A DNA stretch of 64,000 nt from Hymenopellis radicata (GCA_015501595.1 JADNRX010000111.1:1-64000); one strand, 5' to 3'. Shown: positions 34,902-47,619, counted from the stretch's first letter. The notes: generated from the sequence alone by a model not told the origin. Program-made: numbers and translations.

Positions 34902-37200
34902 CTACGACCTCTTGCGTTTTGGGCTTTGACTCTCCGGCGAGGCCAGAGGTTTACATGGAATAACATCCAATGCATGCCCATCCGTATCGGGGGCGAAGTC
35001 CGCCGCGGTGGCACAGTCCGACACCCACTTCAAGGTGATATCCACGCCAGCTTCAGAGTCTGATTGTGACGGCGTGGACAACCTGGACCGTCTCGAAGAG
35101 CGCTCGGAATCCAGAGAGGAGGAGGAAAACGAGGACGATGATGATGAATGAACGAGGTCCGGCACAGGAGACGTCGGAAGTAAGGAATGATACTTGTGCG
35201 GAACAGGTCGACTGAATTGTCCGATATAGGCGCCGTCGTAGAACTCGAAGCGCGGGCCATGTGCCAAGCACCAAAACACTGAATGAGCGATCGCCCCAGC
35301 GCAAGTTTGCAGCCGACACTCCTTGAAGGATTAACGAGCCCCCAACATGCGTATGTGAGGACAAAAAAGGGATGCGCTCCGCAGGAGACTGAGGGAAAGG
35401 ATGTGCGTGTGCCCTTCAAAGCACTTACTTTCCGGGTCGTGGGATTCAGAGCGTACAGGGAGACGCCTGGCTTTAGCGGTACGACACGACATGCGCATGG
35501 CTTGAATGAGGAGACCTTAGGAAACTCTGAATCGGCAATGTCGGGGATACGGATGGTTAACAATTTCACTTTGACACTTTCACTTGCCGCGCCAAAAGTT
35601 CACTTGCCTAACTTGGATTCACTTTTTGGCCGATAAGTGAATTTGTCGCGATCAAGTTACTTTTAAGTGACTTTGATCGCACTTAACTTGCGAGTCGCTT
35701 GAGCTCACTTGGACGCCGTAGACGCTCTGTGAAGGCGTTCGCCACCTATTGATATCGTGAAAATGGGTCCTGGGACCGATTAGAGGTCACGTCAGTCCTA
35801 CAATGCGGCGAGTAACGCCTACGGCAACAAGACCATCGCTGAAGACATTTACCCGCGAACTTATACAAGTAACTTGTCACTACGAATTACCCATATGTAC
35901 TAGTTCGACATTCCATGGCATGTTTCAACCTCGTCTTTGCATCATAGAGAACACCGGCGCGTTCAACGCATTCCCGCCGTGCACTTGCCCCGTCTTCTGG
36001 CTGCTGTTGTTGATGTCCTAATCCTCTAATCGAGGCTGTGATTCCTCAATTTTCCACTAACCTTACACCACTGTGAGCCTCAAATGGATACGTACAGCAG
36101 ACCTCCTGAGCCCGCCGTTGACAGATACTTCTTATAATAATATGCTTGCTTCGCTCTTGTCCGTCATGTTTGGAAGACTTGGAGGCTGTGGCGGCTACGA
36201 GGAACGAAAGAAGATATCATTTAGCACAGAACAAGCTGCCAGTATCGCATGACCTACATACCCTATTGCATAATGTTAACGTTTAAGAAGGGGGACAAGG
36301 CACTAAGACAGTAATCATACGACCTGACGTACACATGTCAATCAAGTATTCACCCAACATGTACAATTGAAGTCTGTATCTCCTGTATGATGAGAGCAGG
36401 ATATATGCCCAACCGTCGTCGGGTCAGAGAACTCTCGATGCAAGGGACTACGCAGCGCCGACATATAGGTGTTGAACAGCAGCCGATGGCAATGGCGAAG
36501 GTAGTGGTGGTGGTGGAAGGATAGCCCTCGTCTTGTGGTTAAGACGACAGTGGTGGTGGCGGTAGTGGTGGCGGTGGAGGCGTCTGTAGCGGGTAAGACT
36601 ACCACTGAGGGAGTTAGAGGCAGTGGCCAAGGGCTAAGGGCAAGTGAGCAAGTGCGGCCAAGGGTGTAAGTGAGCAAGTGAGGTAAGTTAACTTGCCGGA
36701 TTTGGCGGAGAAATAAGTTCGGCAAGTGCGGCAAGTGACCGCAAGTGAGGCACGAAAAGTCACTTTATTCACTGTCGGGGATACGGCACTGGGTACATAC
36801 CTCGGTAAAGGTTTCGCCTCTTGGCAAGAGGGAGTTTACGATTTTTGCTCTTGGAACTCAAGCAGTTCCTCGACGATGTGATTTGGGGGGATTAAGGCGA
36901 CCTTTCTCGCATCGATAGCTTCTTTGAACTCTGGTTGAACTGTAGGAAAGTAAGCTCATGTTCTGTTACGATGACTTTGAGCTCAGACCTCGAAGAAAGT
37001 TGCCGGCGACGTCGAAATAAGAGCCCATTTGGCCTCGATTAAGACCCCATAGGAATTCAAAGGCGTCAATCTGAGCCGTGAGTTGGTGATCAGATCCATG
37101 CAGGACGAATCGAACGAACGAATAAGGTCCTGGAATGCATAATCGGTACGTCGAGCGGAACAGTAAAGGCGCGCGAGACGTTAACGTTCTCCAAAGACAC
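34902..37200 (-). pseudogene. Unknown gene split by a transposon-like insertion
   Basis: Minus-strand exons read, in order: up to 36989 (VRFVLHGSDHQLTAQIDAFE, then GSYFDVAGNFLR); 36939 down to 36773 (QPEFKEAIDARKVALIPPNH, then LLPRGETFTEVCTQC); its continuation 35552-35429 (IPDIADSEFPKVSSF and so on); and 35321-34902, ending in an NLS-like SPKRKRS. Introns 36940-36988 (49 nt) and 35322-35428 (107 nt) keep the frame. A 1220-bp insertion (35553-36772) interrupts the second exon within a codon region, and translation would stop three codons into it. A T5 run at 36842-36846 also needs one extra base for frame. The 5' end (about 37.2 kb) is not defined. I do not recognise the family. The acidic, Ser-rich C-terminus suggests a nuclear protein. 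Confidence 0.6.
35553..36772. mobile_element. 1220-bp insertion with 14-bp target duplication
   Basis: The insert is flanked by exact copies of TGTCGGGGATACGG (35539-35552 and 36773-36786). Removing it and one copy restores an open coding exon. Both subterminal regions are packed with CACTTGC/GCAAGTG words in opposite orientation. Perfect terminal inverted repeats are not seen, and no transposase or reverse transcriptase is visible. A 14-bp duplication fits LINE/SINE-type or unusual DNA-element insertion. The interior includes a GGTGGT-rich tract (about 36500-36570). Confidence 0.75.
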
Positions 37201-37457
37201 ATACATCGTGATATAACGGAGGAATAGGGCGGAGGAGAGATTGACGATGGGGAAAGTTCACGAAGATGGACCGTGGCACATAAACAAAGACGCGTCATCA
37301 CGTGAGATTTGTGCATGTTTTGGTTGAGTAGAGTGTCGTTCAGCAAGTGAGGGCCTAATTTACTGGCGACTCGGGAGTCTTTCTGGTAATGTCTACCAGG
37401 CCGAAAGAGATTCCCGCCTTGAAGCCCGACACCAATCTTGAATCCCCTCTCCGACAT

Positions 37458-38650
37458 TCATCGTGTCGAATCGCATTCCTCATCACTCCTCATTCCGTCG
37501 TCTTAGTCTCATTCCTCATTGCTCCATCATTGTGGTTCTATCGTTGGTGTGAGAATCTCGCCTTGCGCTAGATATCCTCTGTGTGCGTCAGAATCACGGC
37601 ACCTTGCCTCATAAGTAAAGGGAGGCGATGGGACGGCGGGCTTGTCGCGCGACTTTAGTGGTGGCGCAGTCGGATTCGGACTCTGGTTTTTTTTTCTTGC
37701 TGTGGTTCGGGAAGAGATTGTTTTCTTCTAGGGTGCAGCGGTTTCTCTTGTCAGATTCCTAGCTCCATGGACGTACCCTTGCTTTGCGTGGAGTCCTCAG
37801 CCCTAGGAATTTCTCTCGCCGATCCTCCCAAGCATCGATCATGATCCGGAGCCAACAACTTTTCAGGCTTTTTGGACCTAGCTTGACAAGACTGGAATCA
37901 AAGCATAATCAACCGTTCGAAAGGCCTGAGAAATCGGGTTATCCTGTAGCGGGTGAGGGGTCCATTTTGGTTCCATCTCCGCGGACAGGTAGCTGCTCGG
38001 CAATGTTAATGGCCATGGCAGCCAGCTTAGCGTCATTAAGGCAGTTCTCGTACTGTTAGTTCACCGTCTCAAACCACTGGTACCGAGTTTACGTCCAACC
38101 TTGATGACAGTTCACCTTGAGGCGAAAGGGATATCGCTAAATGCGGAAGCTAGTCCGCGTGTCCGGGGTCTCCCCCTCTTAGCTCTTCCCACCATCTTCT
38201 CTGTTACAAAGGTTCCTTGCCACGTCAGAATCGGGCCCAAATTCAAAACCGATGGGCGGCTGATGCAAAGTATCGTTGTAGATGGTGAGACTAGCAATCC
38301 AACATCGATTTTCCCCCCAGCAGGCGCCGATTGCTCCCTCATATTGACCTTGAGCGCCTCCCAGAGACTTCCAAGGTAGAGAACTGAGTTTAAAAGCGCC
38401 CTACAGGCAGAATTCCTCCTCTTAAATGAGCGGCCCTTCTCCCGACGTCTGCTTTTTCCATCGTTCCAAACTTTGCTAGGGGTCGTTCTAGTCTAAGTCT
38501 ACTTTCAACGATTGTTGCTGCTAATATATCTTCTGTATCGCTCGCATTGACGCATCCTGCATTCGACACCTCTCTACTGCCGGTGTGGTTATAACTTATA
38601 AGCTAGGACTCAGTCACTCAGTGTCTCGGACCCTCGTTCACATCCAAGCA
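37458..38650. other. PKS upstream region with a partial repeat copy
   Basis: It contains the third, partial copy of the 29.7/30.2-kb repeat (37575-37700, with AAAGGGAGGCGATGGGA). No SAT (starter-unit acyltransferase) coding sequence for the polyketide synthase is visible. A TATA-like TTATAACTTATAAG lies about 60 bp before the PKS ATG. Confidence 0.5.
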
Positions 38651-41600
38651 ATGCCTTTTCAGTCGGACACGACTGTTACTAAGAGGAAAGATGGCGTTAG
38701 CTCTATTGTCGAACACCTCTCTGCTCCGAGTCTCATCCTTTGTGATTCCCCGTCGTCCTCCCTTCGTCCTCCGAAGCAGGAGCCCATAGCTATTGTCGGC
38801 ATGGCCGTGAATATGCCCGGTGCACCGAATGTCTCCAAACTTTGGGAGGTTCTGGAACAGGGCATCAATACGATATCAGAGGTGAAAGTTTTCATTCGCA
38901 CCGAAATGACAAGCTGACGTTGTTGTAGGTTCCAGAAAGTCGATTCAACGTCTCAGCTTATACAGAAGGAAGCAGAAAGATGAAGGCACACAGTGGAAAT
39001 TTCATCGACAATGCGGACGAGTTCGATAACAAGTTCTTCAAGATAAGTCCGCGTGAAGCGAAGAGCATGGACCCTCGGCAGCGCATCCTCCTTCACACCG
39101 CATACGAAGCGCTGGAAGACGCAGGCTATGTCCCAAACGCAACGGAGTCTTTCAACCCGGACACCTTTGGCTGTTATATCGGTGCGACAGGCAATGACTA
39201 CGTGCATAATCTCCGCAAGGACATCGACGTCTACTACGTCACTGGTACGTGCCTTTGAGCTACGCGCGACGAGTGCTGACTCCGAGTCTTGCTAGGGAAC
39301 GTGAATGCGTTCTTGAGTGGGCGCCTTTCTTACGTTTTTCAACTTGGTGGACCTTGTCTTGTCATTGATACGGCATGTTCGTCCTCTGCTGTGGCTGTTT
39401 ATCAAGGTGCCCGTGCCTTGATGAACCGCGACTGTAACGCCGCTCTTGTGGGCGGCGTCAATGTCTTTACAGGCCCTGATGCAAGTTGTTCTACCATATC
39501 AATTTGCTTCCTTGCTGAATGATTCTCTAGATGTTCCTCGGTCTTGATCGTGGCCATTTCCTGAGCCCGACCGGCCAATGCAAGTCTTTTGATGAATCGG
39601 CAGACTGTTACTCTCGCTCTGAGGGATGTGGGCTCTTCGTGATGAAGCGCCTCTCCGATGCCCTGGCCGAACAGGATCATATCTGGGGCGTGATTCGTGC
39701 CGTCGATGTCAACCATAATGCACTTGCGACCTCTATCACCCATCCTCACGTTCCAACGCAGATCAAGCTTCTCCAGACCGTGCTTGAAAATGCTGCTATT
39801 CATCCTGGCCGAGTCAACGTTGTCGAAGCACACGGTACAGGCACTAGAGCTGGAGATCCTACCGAGCTTGAGAGCCTCCGCGCCGTCTTCCTATCCGGTG
39901 GCGAAAACAGAGACCTGCATGTCACTTCGATCAAGGCGAACATCGGTCACCTGGAGCCTGCCTCGGGTGCTGCTGGGTTGGCCAAAATCCTCCTTATGTT
40001 TCGTCATCGCACCATTCCTCGCTGTATCTCTCTGCACACCCTCAACGCCGATATCCAGCCCGGGGATGGGTTGGTCATCGACAAGGTGGCGACTCCTTGG
40101 AACCCCACCGGTGCAGGACTGACGCTGATGGCGGTTCTCAATAACTTCGGCGCTACCGGCTCAAACACGGCGGCTCTTGTTGAAGAGCACGTACCAGACG
40201 TCTCGGACCATGCCGCACGATGTCTCGTACTGGGCATCTCTGCGAAGACGGAAGAGGCGTTGGACAGATTGAAGGAACGATATATCGAGTGGATGCAGAG
40301 CTCGGCGTGTACAGAGTCATGGAGCGACATTGCTTACACCGCTACGGCGCGCCGACAGCTCTACCCGTGGCGCACGGCGATCTCGGCCTCGAAGAAAGAG
40401 GAGGCGGTTACAAAGTTGAAGACAAGCAAACTCGTTGACACGTCTGCTTTGCAGGCCGACCCGAAGGTCGTCTTTGTCTTCTCAGGACAAGGTTCACAAT
40501 ACGTGGGAATGGGCCAAGCCCTTTACCATACATCACCGCTCTTTCATTCCATTGTCGATCAATGTCACAATTTGCTCATATCGGCTGGTTTTGTCGGTGT
40601 TCTTGCGATAATTTCACCAGACGGGGTGGGCAGTTCCCTGTCGAAAACGGACGAGTTCGAGGCCTACCAGGCTGCGATATTTGTGCTCGAGTATGCCTTG
40701 GCGCGCTTATGGATGTCGTGGGGTTTAAAGCCATCCGCGGTTGTCGGGCACAGGTATGAGATTGACCTGTTCCGTTGGTCATTTCTAATATATCTTTCTA
40801 GTCTCGGTGAATACGCGGCTCTTGTCCTTGCCGATGTTCTATCTCTTGAAGGCGCGCTTCTTCTCGTAGCCAACCGCGTTCGCATCATGGTCACGAAGTG
40901 CGCAACCAAGTCTACAGGGATGATAGCTGTCAACCTGTCGTCGTCTTCCATCGCGAGCCATATCGCTTCGTTCGAGGATCTTTCCGTGGCGTGCTTCAAC
41001 AGTCCTACGGACTGTGTAGTGTCCGGACCGTTGATCTCATTGTCCAAGTTCAAGCAATACTTGGATGTGAACAATGTTGGGAAAAATATTATGCTATCGG
41101 TACCATTTGGGTATCATAGCTCTGCCATGCATCCTGTTGTTGCCGACCTAACTCACGTCGCCAATCTCGTCGCTATCAGAACTCCGACCATTCCTATCGT
41201 CTCGAACGTTCTTGGAGAGACCGTCCGCCCTGGCGACGCATCTGCCTTCCACGCGGAATACTTCTCGGAGCATTGTCTGCAGCCCGTTCAGTTCCAGCGT
41301 GGCATTGAGTCGTTGCTCCGCTCAGGGAACGTGGATATTTGGCTAGAGATCGGTCCGGATGCGCCCTGCCTTCCGATGATCAAGTCCATTCTGGGTAATC
41401 ATTCATCCCTGCTTCTCCCTTCGCTGAGGAAGCGGAACGACCCTTGGGACAACGTTGACAAACAGCCTTGCTTCGCTCTTCCAATCGCGCGTAGATGTGA
41501 ACTGGCGAAGCACGTTTGGCCACCTCATAAATGCGGTCTGCGTTCCATTGCCGTCTTATCCTTTCTCTCCGTCGAAGTTCTGGGTTCCGTTTGTTGAAGA

Positions 41601-44111
41601 GATTATCCCAGATTTGGTTACCCTCGGGAAACCTTACATCACGCTCTCGGACTATGTCATGTTAGACCGGTGGATTCAGAGACCTACTGCCGCCAACGCC
41701 TTCACGTCCATCTTTGAGACGCCGCTTGCACATCTCGACAAATTCATCTCTGGACACCGTGTGGGAGGATCGTGCCTCTGTCCAGCTTCTGTGTACCTTG
41801 AACAAGTGCTTGCTGGTATTGCGACGTCGTGGACCGTGGCGAACGACCAACATGCAGTTATTCGAAAACTGACAATCAGCAGTCCATTGGTTTATGACCC
41901 GGCTGTGCCTTGTGTCATCACGACTTCCCTTACTCTTGACGGTGATGTCGGTACGTTCACCGTCAGCACCTTCAGAGATGACGCCTCCAAGATCATGCAC
42001 GCTCACGGGGACTTCAAACTTGAGTCCTTGGCGGCCACTGCAATCAAGTTCTCCCGCGCAATCCCGGCTCTTATGCGTGGTGTTTCCTCTCTTCGTCTCC
42101 CTCACCTTCAATACGAAACATTCTTCTCGAACACCATATACCGAAACCTCTTCCAGCGCGTCGTGGATTATTCCAAGGACTACCACATTATCGAAAATGT
42201 CGTCCTTGACCCTAGTCATACAGAAGCCGTTGCCTGCCTCCGTTTCCCTTCTAGTTACGCAGAGGAAAAGCACGTCGTCCATCCCATCTTTTTGGATGCA
42301 GTACTTCATGTGGCTGGATTGCTCGCCAACCTGGACGCCGGAGAGAACGAGGGTTTTATCTGCACGGAAGTTGACACCATTAATGTTCTCACTACCATCG
42401 ACCTCAAGGCTACCTACACTGTTTATTGCAGCATTTTTCACACTTCCAACGAAATCATAGGGGACTCCTGGGCATTCGAGGAGGGCGACTCTCCCCGCAT
42501 TGTTGCCTTCATGAAAGGAGTGCGCTTCAGGCGCATCCCGCGGGACTTGTTCATCCGAAAACTGGCAAAATCCGCGGCAGTCCCGACGTCGCCGAAGTTT
42601 CCGCCTCCCGTATCACCACTTCATCCCATCGCTTCGTCGGGGCCTCCACGCGCGGTAGAACAGGTTGCCTCCTCACGCTTCATCGGTGGCCTCGAATCAA
42701 CTGTCATCAGAGTCGTAGCGGATGCATGTGGAATCGGCATTTCCACCTTCACGTTGGACACAGAGCTGGATAGCCTTGGCGTAGACTCCCTGATGTCTAT
42801 TGAAATATTTGGATGTCTGCAGAAATCCTTCTCCTGCGAACTGGATGCCGGTTCGTTATCCAGCTGTAAGACTTCCAGGGCTCTCGTTCAGAAGATCGCG
42901 TCAGCGACTACAACCTCAGTCGCCTCTCCAAACATAGGCGGTTTGTCCGCTTCCAGAACTTTCACAGAGAACAACGCGCTCCCACCTTCTAGTTGCGAAG
43001 CTCGCGTGCGGTCGCCCTACAATGTGAAAGTTGCCGACGTCAAACGTATCGTGGCAAACGTTTTAGGTGTTTCCTTTGCAGACATTGAAGATACCAGCGA
43101 CTTCGAGTTCCTTGGCCTTGACTCCCTTGCTTCCATTGAAGCTTTGCACATGATCAACGCGGAGCTAGAGCTCAATCTTCCGCCCGACTTTTTCCAAACG
43201 CACTCCACTTTTAACGCAGTCGAAAAGTACCTGAATAGCAACACGTCGCTGGCTAGTGGAGGGCTTTCTAGGCTTCTAGGCCATGACACTTTCCCATGCC
43301 CCGTACACACCGCCTCTTCGTCGAAGAACCTACCACTCTTTCTTATTCACGATGGGAGCGGCTTGATCAACTCTTACTTGCACCTTTCACGTATGGATCG
43401 GGCCGTCTGGGGAATCTACAACCCCCATTTTCTTACTTCCGAGCCTTGGAGCGGGCTGGTTGAGATGGCTGAAACATATTGTAATAAGATCTCGCAGATG
43501 ACGAATGGACCTGTTCTCTTGGGTGGTTCGTCTTTCTCGACCAATCACATTAGGAGATGCTAAATGTTTTCATAGGATGGTCGCTGGGAGGTGTTCTCGC
43601 GTACGAAACAGCTCTTCAGTTGTCGAAGATTGGCATCTCTGTTAAAGGCATTATTCTCATCGACGCTCCCCAGCTCAAAAACTTTGAACCAATGCCGGTG
43701 GACGTCTTTCGTGCTGTCCCCAAGGAGGGAGATTCCACAATTCGGCGACTTGTACACATTCAATTCACAATGAGCGCGGAGATGCTGAAAGCCTACAACC
43801 CGTATGGCACTGGTGGCGAGTGTCCAGCCCTCGTTTATCTGCGATCAAAGGACGCGTTCATCCCTCCTGGAATCGATAATGCTAATGTGCCTCATTGGCT
43901 GTCCGACAAAAGAACACGAACATGCGGCTGGGACGACCTTACTGGAAGAGAGGTGCGAATCCTTGACATTCCCGGTAACCATTTTCAAGCCTTCCATTCA
44001 GAAAATGTAAGTCCGATTCATGTGCAATATAATTGACTAACGTTTCATTAGATCAGTGAAGTTTCGAGTAAAATTAAAGAGGCTTGCAAGTACTTAGAAG
44101 AGAAGAATTGA
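38651..44111 (+). CDS. Non-reducing polyketide synthase KS-AT-PT-ACP-ACP-TE
   Basis: This iterative synthase would make an aromatic polyketide (orsellinate-type) in the cytosol. Exons: 38651-38881, 38929-39244, 39296-39480, 39531-40753, 40802-43525, 43576-44006 and 44052-44111; about 1722 aa if one surplus base is ignored. [18 protein letters not shown], active Cys in DTACSSS (about residue 210), [39 protein letters not shown] (codon split by intron 40754-40801). PT: His in FISGHRVGG and Asp in [10 protein letters not shown]. Two ACPs: [10 protein letters not shown] and [18 protein letters not shown], Asp in SKDAFIP and His in GNHFQAF. Only about 44 residues precede KS, so no SAT domain is present. 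The intron 39481-39530 is GC-AG. Near 41445-41452 one surplus base breaks the frame between RKRNDPW and [12 protein letters not shown]450 follows 0.6 kb downstream. Confidence 0.9.
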
Positions 44112-44652
44112 CGGATACTAGGATATGTAGAGTACTCAGTACCACCGACGAACTTGAAGCCTTCGTTCCATTTACCTTCTCGTTTATCGCTGTGCCAATA
44201 AGTACAAGCATCAGTTCTGACGATAACTATGAGGGTCTCCGAGTGCCAAAAAATCATGCAACAGATCTGCCAGGTCGGGTGGGAAGACTAGTACTGGCCG
44301 GACAGTCATAGCGTTAGACCGTTCTAGGGGACGCGTTACCGTCTTGTGGATAAGACAACAAGCTTTCGTCCCACGCGCCCAGGCCGAATTCGCATCTGTG
44401 CAAAAGACACGAGCCGGACTTACCGGGCCATAATTAATTCGGGCCGCAGCAGATCTTAGCATGTGATCGCGATCATTTTGGCTTTCCTTTTTGTCCCAAG
44501 CATCCTTCGACGTGGACCCCGACCCTCACCAGCACTAGAGGACATTATGCGCATCCGAACGCAATAGCGTGCATCTCGGATCCGCGGCGTTCGTTGTGTT
44601 CTTTCCCTTACGTTTTTCCGCCGGCTCCGATGAGAAACTTGTATGACACTCG

Positions 44653-44660
44653 TTATATAC
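44653..44660 (+). promoter_or_regulatory. TATA box of the P450 gene
   Basis: TTATATAC lies about 60 bp before the ATG at 44720. Confidence 0.5.
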
Positions 44661-44719
44661 CCTGGAAGGAGTTATTATCGTCTACGTCTTGCATAGCTCC
44701 TGTGCAATAGTCGGTAAAC

Positions 44720-46599
44720 ATGTTCACCTTATTCCAGATCCTGGCTTTCTCTCTCCTCAGCTTGATTACCGTTGTGTTCTACAGATTATGGCTACATCCG
44801 TTGAACTCATTTCCCGGTCCTCGCCTCGCAGCAGTAACATACTGGTATCAAGCTTACTACGACACTTGGAAGAATGGAATGCTGACTAGGCATATTGTGG
44901 AGCTGCACAAAGTCTATGGTACCGCACAATTTCATCTTCGTCAATACTAGAAGCTCACTACACCCAACGTCCAGGTCCTGTGGTACGAGTTGCGCCAAAC
45001 GAGGTACCTTGAGCTCTGCTGTGTCCTGGAATCTACTGATATCAGTAAATCTCTAGTTGCATTTCAACAGTGTCGAATCATATTTCGCCATATACCCTCT
45101 ACACTCCGGATTCACCAAAGATCCCCTCTTCTATACATCCATCGGAATCGATAATTCAACTTTTGCTACTGGCGACATTAAGCGACACAAACGGCAACAA
45201 GACGCCCTCAACCCCTTTTTCTCCAGACGCGACATATTGAAGCTTCAAGCCGTTGTCCAGGGGAAAGTAGGTGTTCTAGACTCCGCACTGTCGTTCACCT
45301 CTTCCTCATCATATGCCTATAGGTTGACTTGTTGATTGAGCAGATGCGTAGCTATGATGGAAAACCCGTTAATCTGTTTCGCGCTTTCCGTGCCCTCACC
45401 ATGGACGTCGTTACCGCCTACTGTTACGCGCATTCCTTCGGCGGACTGACGACGCCCAATTTTGACCACCCGATCCTACGCGCCATGGAGGGCGCCATAC
45501 CTTTCATCACTGCGACTAAATTCTTCCCCGTCCTTCATCTCATTCCAGAATGGTTAGGCGTCATAATGAATCCAGACCTTGGCGGAGTAGTCCAGATGAA
45601 AGCTTTCCTTGCTGCCCAGATCGACGCTATCATTGCGCACCCGGATTGTTTGACGAACGCTGAACACGAAACAATTTACCATCATTTGATCACGCGGGAT
45701 TCGGTGGGAAAGCGAGGCGTGTTGTCTAGGAAGGACTTGGTTGATGAGGTATTCATTCCTATTGTATCACTCTGCTGGCACTTATGACGAAATGAAAGGC
45801 GTTCTCTCTCCTTGTTGCAGGCACGGATACTTCGAGTAACGCAATGACAATCGGTTTCTTCCATGTTCTCTTCAACAAACAGGCGAGGGAAAAACTCTTG
45901 CTTGAATTACGGGATGCTTGGCCAGAGAAGGACAGTCCCTTCTCATACGAGATGGCGGAGAAGTTGCCCTACCTCGTACGTATACCAATTAATCATCAAG
46001 TACTCATACTGATTGATTTCAGACTGGCGTTATTAAAGAATGCCTTCGATTGAGCACGGGTATACCTATGGCTCTTCCTCGTGTGGTTACAGAGACGACC
46101 GTCATCGACGGCATTTGCGTCCCCGCTGGAGTAAGCACTATCGGGATTCTGGGCTAATCTGACACAGTCCTAATTAGACGGTTGTCGGCGTTGGGGCGCC
46201 ATTCGTTCTCAATAATCCCGCTCTCTTTCCCAATCCATCAGAGTTCAAGCCAGAGAGGTGGACACAGGCGAATCTAGATAAGTACCTCGTTTCGTTCTCC
46301 AAAGGACCGCGGAGCTGTCTGGGAGTCAAGTGCGTGGTCTTCGTCTCCTAGCCCGCGCATGGGTAGACATCTCACGGCGTCGCAGTTTGGCGTGGTGCGA
46401 ACTGTATCTAACGTTTGCACACTTGATGCGCAAGTTTGACATGCAGTTATTTGAGACGACGTATGTCCTTTTTCTTGCTTGCGTTTCTGATACCTCTACG
46501 AATTTCGACAGTGAAGAGGATATGGCCTTCCGTGACCATTCCCTGCCGGTCTGGACGACCAGACCACTGCGAGCAATCGTCGCAGAGCGAGAAGAGTGA
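44720..46599 (+). CDS. Cytochrome P450 monooxygenase (487 aa)
   Basis: A membrane-anchored haem monooxygenase, probably oxidising the product of the adjacent polyketide synthase. Nine exons join in phase: 44720-44918, 44975-45003, 45057-45266, 45323-45748, 45799-45975, 46023-46130, 46178-46329, 46386-46460 and 46512-46599. The N-terminus has one hydrophobic anchor (FQILAFSLLSLITVVFYRLW) and a PGPR hinge. The I-helix oxygen site is AGTDTSSNA, the K-helix ExxR is KECLRL, the PERF-like motif is FKPERW, and the haem loop is FSKGP-RSCLGVN with the Cys ligand. RHKRQQDALNPFFS resembles trichodiene-oxygenase-type fungal P450s. All key residues are intact and total coding length is an exact multiple of three, so this gene looks functional. 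The substrate is unknown. Confidence 0.93.
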
Positions 46600-47619
46600 G
46601 CAGAGCTTGAGAAAGGGCCAATGAACGTTTCCTGGAATCCAGAAAAAAATGTCCTGTTGTTCAGTCTGCGCTACAATGCAGCACAGTAATACTAGGTGGT
46701 GTGAAACGAAGGTCGCTCGACTAAGACTGTCCTCCGCCGGCCTTGTTGTGGCATGTGCTGTGTGACCGAACTTTAGCTCGTACCATTCTCGCTGATGAAA
46801 ACGATGGACAAGATTGAACGCGCGCGTCTTTCCCGATGGAGCTAAACCATCTCGCAAGACTACTTATTGCTCACCGCTGGAACTTCGGTTCCAGCGCTAA
46901 ACCAAATCAAGTCAACCTCACCTGTACGAGAGTGGACGATACTGAGGTAGCGTTATAACTCCTCGAAGGATGTGTTCCCGTAATAAATACTTGAGCGAGA
47001 TAAGTGCAGCTGACCCTTCAATCGATTTCGGTTCTCTTCTTCCCGTTTCAATCGGCTCGCGGCCCGAGTGTCGCCGATCGCCCAAAAGGAATTACCCGGA
47101 ATGCATGATCGGGAGGTGAAATCGATTGTTGTAACGAGCAGCTATAGCTCAATTCGGGGTCCTTTGCTGTAGGAATTGGAGTTTAGGCTAATGATACATT
47201 AATGATGAAGTGTACGAAGTTTGGGATCTTTATAATTTTGACCAGTCCTGCCTTCTGGTGCCGAGTTCGGCACCACGGCAACTGACGCGTGAACTTCAAG
47301 TTCAACAAAGGCAATGGCGTCGCATTGCACGGTCATTGGCGTTCGGTACGTTCCTCGACTTGACATGTGCAACATCCGGGGTTTGAACGCTGCCTTTTTC
47401 GCCAGCCATACGACAACAGACGTTTACAAGCTCATACACAGATGTTCATGTCCACATTTACTCCTACGGAGCCGACGTGGGCACATCCACCTCCTCCTCT
47501 TCATCCCCTGCAGCATATCTCGCACATCCGACAAGAACCACCGCCGTCAGGTCCAACGAGAGCCCCAACACCGGACGATACCACCCACTCCACACATCGT
47601 TCTCCGTCGTGGTATTTCG
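46600..47619. other. Intergenic
   Basis: No supported gene between the P450 and the convergent membrane-protein gene. Confidence 0.5.

Noticed and set aside
37600..38650. SAT domain exon upstream of the PKS
   Set aside because: No GxCxG-type motif or long open frame was found; the stretch includes a repeat fragment instead.
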